This document shows, in pieces, positions 45,501 to 58,000 of a stretch of 64,000 bases of DNA. The DNA lies in assembly GCA_023678885.1 (NCBI GenBank), contig CM042962.1, positions 22,148,336-22,212,335 on the forward strand, in the 5' to 3' direction. This DNA comes from Pogostemon cablin. Its lineage: Eukaryota > Streptophyta > Magnoliopsida > Lamiales > Lamiaceae. The position numbers were made by a program, and so were the translations under genes. Within the stretch, counting starts at the first letter, position 1. Each line of letters opens with the position of its first letter. The notes under the pieces are model-generated. The model was not told the origin of the DNA and did not search any database. It saw only the letters and a program-made list of their open reading frames with translations.

Positions 45501-45849
45501 ATGCAGGGAGTTGTGAAGGATAAAAGTGTTGTTTACGGGCCCTCGGGCCAGGTTGATCTCGGCCCGAATAGCGATGAGTTTTATCTCCGTGCAAACGTCA
45601 AAGGTTATTCATTCATTCATCAACTTACTAACATGCAAATTCTCTCTTCTCTCTCTCACACACACATGCGGGTACGTATGCTAGCTTGTAATATTGCTCT
45701 CTCTGTGTGTTTGAGTTTGTGTGTGGAGGTAGAAAGGTGAATTAATTGTTGAATTCCGACACCAACAATTCAGTGTTAAAGTGAGACTTTTTTGTCAAAT
45801 TTATTTATTTATTTATGGCGTTGTGTACAAAGAATTGGTTAGCAATCAA

Positions 45850-45907
<58 letters not shown>

Positions 45908-48900
45908 TCTTGTCCATCCTTGATAAGCTTTATCTTCAATAAAAATGAAATAAAATAATAATGAACTAAAAAATACTTGTCATTGTTATCATGAGAATAT
46001 TTATTTTTACAATATCACCAAAATAAGACGCTCGTTAAATATAATTCAAAATTAAAAAAGGGATTAATGTTTATTATTATAACACCTCTTCTAGTTTGTA
46101 TAAATTTGCAAAAAATGACCAATGAATTATGTACGTATAGAATTTGGTGGCCGCTTTTTTAAGTATATTTCAGGAATTATTTAATATCATATTATAAAAT
46201 AAAATAAAATTTTGATACAAATATGGGTGTGATATTTAGATGGAGACACATATCTGCAGGTAAATGTTATGTGAATGATTCAAAACCTATCTTTTCTGAC
46301 AAAAACTTGCATAGATTATATCATATAAATAAAAAGTGATACATAATTAATAAAAATATATAATTATTTTTTGAATTATTTTGTTAATAATTATAGAATA
46401 ATAATTAAAAGATGACAATGTTTTTATAAAAATTAATAATTAAAAAATAATAATTAATTAAAATAAATGATATCAAGTAAGATGATCTATGCGAGCGTGG
46501 TAAAAAAAAATTATATTTATGCACGCATTTGATACTTCGCGACATGAATTAAATAAAATTATTTAAATATACAAATAATTTTGTTTGTACGAGATGAGAG
46601 GACATGCTACATTGTAGCTCACATTAATTGTAATTCAATTCCTCTGTTACTCCTATGTTCCATCTAATGTTACATGGGATGTATGAGTGAGACATTTGTC
46701 ACCCATACATCCCTTTGTAACCTTAGATGTTAGATGGAATTCTAACAAGGGGTAACTGGTGATCCCATTAATTGCAGCCATACATCTTTAAAGTGCAGCC
46801 GAGAGTGACATAATGATATTGTTAAGTACGTCCGGATCTATTTATTTAATTTAAATGAATTCACACTAAGATAATGCAGTAAGCTCATAGGATAAAGAAG
46901 AGTACATCAAGAACCAAAAGTAAAAATGTAATTAAACCAAAAAAAAAACAACTTTAATTACAGCAAAAAATAATCTCCTAGATTATAATGATAAGTAATT
47001 GTATACTTTAAACTAGTAGTATAAAATAGTAATTACAAACCAAAATAATCTCTCTAAATCAACCAAAAATTAAAAAGCAAGTAATTTCCAATAATAATTC
47101 TAAAAAAAGATCCTAAAGAGTAAGTAATTTACATTAAATGCCCATATGAATAAAATATAATTAAGATTTAACAATGTGCATGAATATATGCATCACACAT
47201 CTGCATTGCAATTTCATGTGTTTCATTTCATATTCTACTTTTTAACAGAAATGGCATGTATCGTTAATTATTTTTTGGATTAACACTACATGGGCTCAAA
47301 ATTTTATGGGTCATTTGTAAAGTATAGTTTTTTTTTTCTTTTAACTTATGAAATATGCAATGTGGAGTAGGGGATTCAAATCCTCACATGTTTGGACAAA
47401 CACACTAATTTCTGTATACGTCCTTCATCCCATCTCTCTTTTGCTTTTTACACGTGAATTAATGAGTATTATTATTTAATGTGTAGTGATAGTTGTATTA
47501 ATGGGAGTGCGGTCCCATATTTTAATTGTATTAGTAGGTATGTATGAGTTTCATATGTGAGGAGTATTATGTAAAAAAAAGAAATGTGATTCTTTAGGTG
47601 GAATGGCCTCGAATGGTTTATTTATATTTTATTTATATTTATTTATAAAATGTATAGCTCCTCGGATGGCTGGTATTTTGGTGAAAATATTTGGTTGGTT
47701 TCTGGAGTCACCTTTTGTTGGAGGAATATTACTCTACTTTCTCAAGAAGAATAACCTAATCCACAAGGTAACTTCTTTTTCTTGGAATTCTTTCATATTC
47801 TTACCAAATATTTATTTCTATATATACATATGCTTTAATTAAAATCGGGAGAAATTATAGTCAAAAGGGTTTGGTTAATGTGTGAGACCAAGATAAATTA
47901 AATATTGATGTAAATATAATTCAATTACGTGTGAATTATTTTTGCAACATGGCTACAATGCCCATTTAATTGGGTTAAAAAATAATTGTTAAATGAATTA
48001 TTCAGTGCATTATGTGAGTTGATCCAGTTAATTTAAATAATTTGGTGAGAAACCCACTAAGTGAATAATGTAATGAAATCATATGGGTAATATATATATA
48101 TATATATAGAGGAGAATTACCCATTTATTTTTTTAAAGTAAAAATCATTGTAAACCATCAATTAATTTATATAACATTCCTACTCATTTGTCCATTTTTG
48201 AACCAAAATACTCTCATCATATCGTAATGTTATGTCGGGGTTCCGACATAAAATCCGACATTCGATGTAATACCTCCCCCACCCTGTCGGAATGCTATGT
48301 CGGGATTCCAATACTAAATCCGACTTTTGGTCCAAAAATGATCAATTGACCATGAAAGTTATATACTCCATATAATTAACTTTATGGATAACAATGATTT
48401 TTGTCAATTCATTTGGAATATTTTTGACAATTCCCCTATACACAAAACAAACAATGAAATAGTAACTAAATCATAAATATTTATTTAAATAATAGAAATA
48501 AAATTAAAAAAAAAAAGAACAATATATAACAAAATCTAAAAGGGGACGACTATTCGCACCCCCAAAATTATTAAACGTACTTCAAAAATATTTAATTAGA
48601 AACAATTGCCCTTATAAAACTTACATATGTTCTGTTGTAACCGAACAGAACAAAGAATTCATCTATTCTGTTAGGTAACAACAACTGAACAGAATAAAAA
48701 ATTTATTTATCTTATTTGTTCAGTAGTAACAACCGAACAGAATAAGATTAATGAATTTTTTTATTTCTTATCTAAATAGGTAAGATAACAAATAAGTTTC
48801 ATTTAAACAAAATATGATTCATCTCCCAATAATAGTAAATAAGTCTCTGTTGATTCCATCAACGGAAGTGGCAATGGTAGTGGTTATAAATTCGTCTAAA

Positions 48901-51900
48901 TCATAACCACTACCACTGCCCCGTTGATACAATCAACAAAAACTTATTTACTTTTACTGGAAGAGAATCATCTTCTTTGTTTAAAGATTGATGTCCATGA
49001 AACTTATGTGTTATCTTATTTATTCGGTAATGTAGATATGAATTAAAAAAAACACAATTCTTGTTCTGTTCGATTGTTGCAATCGAACAGATAAAATATA
49101 TGAATTCTTTGTTTTGTTCGGTTGTTGCAACCGAACATATAAGATAGATGACTGTTCGGTTGTTGTAACCGAACAGATAAGATAGATGGTTGTTCGGTTG
49201 CAACAACCAAATAAATATAAGTTTTATAAGGATAATTATGTCTTATTAAATTTTTTGGGGTACGTTTAGTAATTTCGGCAGTACAAATAGCCGCCCCCAA
49301 TCTATAAATAAGTAATATACATACCTAAATTATAAGGAGGTGTTTGGTTGGAGTTAATGAAAGTAAAGATATATTGATTTTCGTTAATGATGTTTGATTA
49401 ATCTAATAGGAATCAAAATTTCTTAATGATTTTTATTGATTCAGTAACTAGTAACACCTTCAATCACTTTTATTCAAGCGTATATATTCTTGACATGGAT
49501 AATTATTTTTATTTACACAAGGCCAATAGTTTATTATCTAATGAATAAATCTTTTTATATAATAAAAAAAATAATTTCAATAAAATTGTATTGTAAAAGG
49601 GGGTTCCCATGATACTGGCTCCTGAAATCTCTATTTAATTTATTTTAAGTTTGAATTTTATCTTTTATGATAATTGCTTTTTTTTGTATTATTTTTTCAT
49701 ATATAATATTCTTTAAATTCATTTCAAATTAGTTTAGATAATTAATTCTTTAAAATTTAACTACGGATTGGACGTACGAATCTAAACTTAATTCTGGCGG
49801 TCGTGTACACAAGAGATATGGCTAGATATTAGTTTTAACGTAGAGAAATAATTATAAAATGATTGGTGACGCTATCGCCATCCAAATTATTTTTAAGAGC
49901 ACCTAATATTTTATCTAACTTATTTAAAAAAACAAAAATATGTTTACGAAGAAGAAATTTTAATTAGGGTCAACATATATAATTGTAATTACTTGTAGAA
50001 TTTTTTCAGAATGTTGAAGTCGTCAAAATATGTAATCTCTGGCGCAATCGTGTGACTCATTCATACAAATCACTAAATTTTTTTAACTAATTAAGAATAC
50101 TAAAAGGAATTGTTTCTTCAATTTTTATAAAAAAAAAGAGAAGGATGGGAATCTCTAATTAAGATAGGTGGTATTCCTGTTCCTATTTAAGAGATTGAAA
50201 AAAAAAAAAAAGTATGTGAATCATTTCTTGCTCTTGAAGAAAGAGAGAATAGAGGAATTGTAGGAGAGTAAGATGGAGGTTAAATTTGAAATGGGTTACT
50301 TTAGTCATTTTAAGCTATTGAAATTGAAATATCAAATACCCCGGTGACATAGTCTCACGAATACTAATTCGTAAAACCAATTATCTATTAATTCAACTAA
50401 ATATATTTTAAATTAAAATTAAAAAAGAATTAAAGAAAATAAGAGTCTTTTCCATTTCGTATTATTTTATAAAAAGATCTCACATCAAAATGTGAAAGAA
50501 TATTTTAGTCCTCACCTACATTAAATATATATAGGTAGATTGGCTTTATTATTATTATTATTATTTAAGATTGGTTGATTTGAAGAATAAATACGAGATC
50601 ATATTCACCATATAAATGGAAAGCTACAAAATATTGTAGTTACTCACTAGGCAAACCTACAATTTTCTTGAAATTTGTCGATATTACCAATGAGGTATAC
50701 ATAGAAAGTGTGACAAAATTTATGAATTAATAGGACGTTCTTACCTAAACTCATTGTTAGGTAAGAAGAAAACATCTTTAAAACAAGAGAATGTTAATGG
50801 CAAAAACTCATATACGCGTTGGGTTTCTAAAACGATATTTAATTAAAAAGGTAATAATTTTGTGAGGTGGAACTAATATTTTTATGTGAAATATGTAACA
50901 TACTACATATTTTAAAATGAAACTTTTGTGGCCAAAGTGCACCCAAATATAAAGATTTACGAATTATAATTTGCAGGTGAACTGAAATTACTTTATTGTC
51001 TATACTCATTGTAATTATGTTGTATAACAGACGTTACAAGTGAACTGAAATTACTTTATACTCATTATTACTATTTTGTATAACGGACGTCACTCTTTAT
51101 AAAGAGTAATACTTATTATTTTAATGCATGAATCTCTATAGTATGAAATACTAGCTCCCTCAATTCTACATTTATTTGCATGGTTATTAATTATATACAG
51201 ATACAAAATTTAGGAAAGAAATAAATTTAATCAACTTTATTGACTTTTAGGGAGCAATATAATTGTTTAAAGTAATAAAGTATATTATGTGTTAGGTGAG
51301 AGTGATAAATTTTTAATTAACATGTATTTTTAAGGTTGAGAATTAATGTAATATTTTCTATTTTAAGTGATAAAATTTAATGTGGAGAAAATGAAAATAA
51401 AAAGTGTGAAATTTAATGTAATACATAGAGAGTAATACTTATTGCATTTATGTATAACCCTTTAAATTGCATTTATCCAAATATAAAATTACTTTATCTA
51501 AACAATTTTATTTGAGGAAGTGACATCTCATGAGATGAATAAAATGCAATATATTTTTAATAAAAATGATATTTTATTTATAATAATTACATCTTTTTAA
51601 TGAGAGGAACTGAGGAACTAGTGGTTCTACCTTATTTAAGATAGAACTTGTGATCCCTCCACCTAATTAATTAACTTGGGTCGTCCCTTTAATTAATTAA
51701 TCTTTAAAAATTAACTCTAAACCTTAAATTTTAGGTAAACACTTTGGTGAGACTGTATTATTGATCCTCTCATATGAGACGGATCATCTATTAACCCAAT
51801 TAACTAAAAATAAAGGGCGTTGTTTGGTTGTTATGGAATTAAAAATTTTAAAAATTATTTGTAGAGTAAAATTAATTAGGCCTAAATAAATAAAAAGGAC

Positions 51901-51999
51901 CTTGTTTGGTTAATATCAAATTAGAAAATTAAAAAATTAATTATAAAAGAGAAATTAATTGGGATTTATATGTTTTTTTCGTACTATTTTCTTATTTAA

Positions 52000-52064
<65 letters not shown>

Positions 52065-55000
52065 TGTAACAATTTGAAATTTATTATTTATTTAATTAAA
52101 ATATTATAAATTTATAAAATGTGATAATATGTGATAACTTTTATAATTAAAAGTGATACCGAATTGATAAAAAGTAATAATGGTATTGTGAACTATTTCA
52201 TAAAAATTTATAATATAAAAAAAGTGATAACATTTTAAAATAAAAGTGATAATATCTTTAAATAAAAGTGATGACTAATCACAAAAGTGTATTTCACGAA
52301 CAATTTATAAAATAAATAAAACGTGATAATATTTTTAATAAAAAATGATTTCTAATAAAAGAAAAGTGACATCCATTTAATTAAATTATAATTATTTCAC
52401 GAACAATTACCTGAAATAATAAAAGTAATAAAATTTTTAATAAAAAGTGATACATGATAAGGAAAAGGTAATAACTGTGTAATTAAATTATTTTATGAAC
52501 AATTTATAAAATGAATAAAATTTATAACATTTTTATTTTAAAGTGATATCCGATCAAGATAAAATGATATCAAAATAATTCAATTATAGTAATTAATTAC
52601 TAATAATATTATTATATTTGAATAATTAATAATTAATAATAATAATAAAATATATTAATATTTATTAAAATTGAAAAATACCTGTTTGCAATTTGGTAGA
52701 TGGCGTGCGTAGATGAACAGTCCTCCCATTTCATTAAAGCTTAACTAACCTTAATTAACTCAACCAAACAAGGCTCTTGTTTTTCTTAATTATTTTTTAT
52801 TTTTATTCTTATATTAATAGATAGGATATGTTCCGTCTCACGTAAGAGGATTCGTGAGACGGTCTCATCAAAGACATACCCTAAAATTTATGGATAGAAT
52901 ATAATTTAAATCTTTATGATAAAATTACAATTATACCTTTAAAAATGGGAAAAGCCTTGTGTGAGACCGTCTCACGTAAAGGCTTACGTGAGACGGTCAG
53001 AAAGTGATAATTTTTGTAAAGGAAAGTGATAATATATCAATAAAAAGTGATAATGTTATTTTATGAACAATTTATAATATAAATAAAAAGTTATAACATT
53101 TTATAGCGAAAGTGATAATGTTTTATAGCGAAAGTGATAACTATTTTAAAAGGTGAAAAATGACGGTCTCACGCAAGACCTACACATAAAATTGACCGTA
53201 AAACACTAGGAATAAAATATATTCCAAATCATAATAATGAAATTATAATTATACTTTAAGAATTAACTACAATCCCTAAATCCTAAACTCTAGTGATAAA
53301 ATATACCTTAATCATATGTAGGAAGAAAATATATCTTAATAGTGAAATTATAATTATACCCTCAAAATTAATATACCCAATACCATATAGTAAAATATAT
53401 CATAACCATAATAATAAAATTACAATTAAATCCAAATATTAGGAGTGAAACATGTTCTAAATTAAAAGGGTGAGATTACAATTTTATATTAAATTCTAAA
53501 CTATAAGGGTGAATGTCATAAACTAGATATGTGAAATTACCGTTATACCTTAAAATTAACACTAAACTCTAAAGATCTAAGGGTATAATATGTAAAAAAA
53601 TCATGGTAAAGTATATTCTAAATTATAAATATAAAATTATAATTATACACTTAAAATTAATTTTTTTAAAATAAAATAAAATTAGAAATACCTGAAGGTC
53701 AGCAAAATTATGGGAAGGGAGGTCCCGACGGTCCTATAGTTAGACCGATTCTATGGTAGTTTTTCCTCTTTTTAATTCAATTATTATTGATTCATAATAA
53801 TTTATAAGATCAAATGGTATCTAAACAAAAATACATGTTATTCAATTAATGAAATTGGTGATTTTCGAAAAAGGGGCCGGCTATTCGCACTCCCGGAATT
53901 TCTAAACGTACCCCAAAATATTTAATAAGACATAATTATCCTTACAAAATTTATATGTGTTCGGTTGCAACAACCGAACAATCATCTATCTTGTCTATTC
54001 GGTTGTTACAACCGAACAGAATAAAAAATTCATCGGTTCGGTTGCAACAACCGAACAGAATAAAGAAATCATATATCTTATCTGTTCGGTTGTTCTAACC
54101 GAACAGAGCAAGATTAGTGATTTTTTTTAATTTATAGATAAGATAACAGATAAGTTTCATGACATATATGTCATAAAATTTATCTGCTATCTTATCTATG
54201 AATTACAAAAAGATCGATGATGTCATAAAATTTATCTGTTATGTTATATATGATTAAAAAAATCACTAATCTTGTTCTGTTCGATTGTTATTCGGTTGCA
54301 ACAATCGAACAAATAAGATATATCAAATCTTTATTCTGTTCGCTTACAAGAACCGAACAGATGAATTCTTTATTCTGTTCGATTGTTGTAATCGAACAGA
54401 TAAGATAAATGACTGTTCGGGTGTAACAACCGAACAAATATAAGTTTTATAAGGGTAATTATGTCTTATTAAATATTTTTTAGGTACGTTTAGTAATTTT
54501 GGGGGTGCAAATAGTCGGCCCTTCCATAAATTGTCCGTCATTTTTATGAGTTAGTCTCTTGTGAATCGAGTTTACATCATAAAACTTTGTAAACCATGTG
54601 GTCCTCTTAATTCAAATACTCTTGCAATACATAAAATATATAGATTGAAAGGGGACCACAAAATTTACACCGTGAATCCAATTTACACAAGTATTTGTGT
54701 ATTTTTATATGTTACGGCTGATGTCTCATAGATGTGCGTTTTTGGTTCCAGCTAGTGTCGTTTGCAGAGATACAAGAACCTCCACTCTTTGTTCCTTTGC
54801 ACCCAGCTTATCAAGGTTCCCGTTCTCTCAATACTCTGCCACAGAATTTCTTGTGTCATTTTCACCAAATGTGTAATCGCTTGCATTAAATGTTGTTATT
54901 ACAGGAAATGAGGATGAAAATGTAGAATATTTTGAACCAGATATGCCCCCACAGTATAAAGTTCAAAAAGCTGTGGATTGTCTTCAATCACCACAAGTTG

Positions 55001-58000
55001 AAATAAAGGCTCCACATCTTACATTCCATCATTGGACGATAATGGATTATTGTGCAGCTTATAAATCCGGTGAAATTACTCCTAAAATGGTAAATGATCA
55101 ACCAAAGTATTTAGAAACAAGTCGGGTTGATATCAATTTTGGTCTTTTAACTTTTTATTTTTTCAATTTTAATTATTTATGTCAATTCGAAAAAAAGTTT
55201 CAAAATTTATTGGACTCTACAGTTTTGCAAGTCCTATAAATTTTCGAAAGGACTAAATAAAAAAAATTAGAGGACTAGAATTGGATTGAATTTAACCAAA
55301 GTAACAAGATCGAAATGATAATTTCTCAAGAAACGCTAATGGGCCATGTTCAAATTCATTAGGAGTAAATATCAAAATTGGTTCCTACAAGTATGCCATA
55401 TTCTAATTTTGGTCATTTTTTATTTGTCATTCTCAATTTTGATCAATTTTTGTTTGATTTTGGTTATTTTTGTCTAAATTTAGTCATTTATAATAGAATT
55501 TGTCTAATTTTGTCCAAAATTTGAACAAAATAAAAACTAAATTTGAATAATGGACTAAATTTGGACAAAAATGATCAAAGTTAAATAAAAAATTATCAAA
55601 ATTGAGAATTGCAAATAAAAAATAAAGAAAATTGAAATAGTTCATACTTAAAGCACAAATTTTGATATTTTCCAAACTCATGAGAGTTCCATCCTTATGT
55701 GAAATAGGTAGCAGATCGTTTAATAGGTTTCATTGGAGAATCATCAAAGGAGGAGCAGAAAATGTCCTTCTTTATCAACTACAATGTTGAAGATATTCTG
55801 AAACAGGCTACAGAATCCACTCATCGTTATGAGAGAGGTACTACTATACTGCATGCATTGTGAAATATTGATTTTAATCTATAATTACTATGTGGGGGAG
55901 ATGTTCTTTAGACAACATTCATACGTTTTTGTTTGATTCATTTGTGTAGGAGAGTCACTATCAGTGCTGGATGGTGTACCAATAGCTATTAAAGATGAGA
56001 TTGATTGCATGCCATATCAAACCACAGGTTGGTTCATTCTAAGGCTATTTAAAGGTTGCTTGGTAAGGGATAATGGGGGAGGGTTTTGAGAATAATGGGG
56101 GAGGGTTTTGAGAATGAAATGGTATTAATTTTCATTTCTCATGCTTGGTAAGAGATAGTAGGAATGCAAAATCTTAATTTCTATTGATTAATGACTAACC
56201 TCACACTTCCAATAAATTTCATTCACATTATCATTACCCTTATTAATAACTTTATCATTACTATTTCGAAATTTGAACCAAACGAATCTTTTAGAGTTTC
56301 CATTTCCTGCTTACAAAGTCAGGATTTTACTTTGTGATTCAAAAGTATTTGTTTTTGTCAGAATTTAAAACCATATTTCAAATCCACATAATCCTACCTA
56401 TAAAGTTTATATTATCTACTCATATTAAATAAACTTTCAAACATACATTATCTTTAGTACTTTCTATTTTCTCTTTCATACTTTTAATTTTATCTCTCGT
56501 AATTTTTAATAGGTCTGGGTAAAAATTTTTGAAAACCGCAAAAACTGACCGCACCGAATTGTACCGCACCGCTATATATAATTGTTTAGATAAACCGCAA
56601 TTTATAATTTAAGAAAAAACTGCACCGCACTTTATGGTGCAGTTTCATTTTTATAGTCGAAATCGCACCGACCGCACCGCTAGTTTTTATAAGTATTATA
56701 TTATATTTATACATGTTAGTATTTAAATAGTTTAGTCATTACTCATTAGTTATTCACTACTCCTATAAAAAAAATCTATTAATGTTGTTGTCTTTATCTT
56801 CACTCTTACCATACATGTATCATAACTTCTATTCTTCTTACTTCAATTGAGTATTTTTTATCTTTATTATTTCTTTCATACATCTATGTAAAATCCCAAA
56901 TATAAGTCAATCAACTAGTCTAACCTCCTGTGTATTGTTAGATCAAGGTTGCAAATATTTTCACATGACTATAAGTTTCTTTTATATATTAATATAAATG
57001 GGATCACCTATTATATTTATAAGTTTCATCACCTATTCTACATATTAAATATTTGCCATGTGTTATTATCATGACTAAATTATCGCCAAATGTACAAGGA
57101 TGTAATGATCATTACTTATGGTATATGTTTTTTTTATTAAAAAAGATGTTGTAAAATACAAAGTGTAGTACAATTATAAAATATAAGAGATCCGGATCGA
57201 TATTTATGTAGGTTAATCTATTAATAAAACTGCCAAACCACACAAAAACCGACCGAAATCGTTTAAAACCGCATAATCAATATTACTTGAATAACCGCGG
57301 TTTAAACTTGATTACTAAACCGAACCGTATATAATAATGCAATTTAAATTATATCGAAAAAACCGAATAACCGCACCGTGCATACCCCTAATTTTTAACA
57401 TTAATTCAATCATTACCGCATAATATAATATTAGAGCATCCACATTGTTTAGGGTTTAAACCCTAAAGTCATGAGTTGGAATGGAGATTTCAGTTTAAAC
57501 TGGTCACTTGTATTAGTTGGTTTAAAAAATTCTTTAGTTTAAACTAGTCTTTTAATCCAATGTGGTTGCTTTTACAACGTTATCATTTTTTAAAATCCTA
57601 TTGCGCCATAATTTTACAAATCAAAATATACCTTTAGAATCTAAATTAACTTTTTACTATTTGTGAATTACAAAGTCGACCGACCCTTAAATGATAAAAT
57701 TGGGTTGTGTAGGAGGTACAAAGTGGATGCATGTTGTAAGAGAATGCAAAGGTGATGCATATTGTGTTAGTCGCCTAAGATCGTGTGGTGCTTTGATTGT
57801 TGGAAAGACCAACATGCACGAGCTTGGTGCAGGAATCAGTGGGATTAATCCACATTATGGGTAATAAATTCATACATTTATTATTTATTTATTTATTCTT
57901 TTTATTTCAAGTATCAATTTCATTATTGTAACTTTGGTTGAATCTAATTTTAGTTCCGTAATTTGTTTCCTTTTCATTTTTGTTCTTGGGTTAATTTACA

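Noticed and set aside
47603..47842. Independent small protein of 79 codons on the plus strand
   Set aside because: It is FAAH exon 2 with intron read-through on both sides.
48600..49210. Repeated TTCGGTTG-type palindromes as a CRISPR-like or protein-binding array
   Set aside because: Spacing is irregular and the whole unit is bounded by inverted repeats with near-matching duplications, so a transposable element explains it better.
54943..55239. Separate 98-codon gene
   Set aside because: It is FAAH exon 4 reading through its donor site into intron 4.
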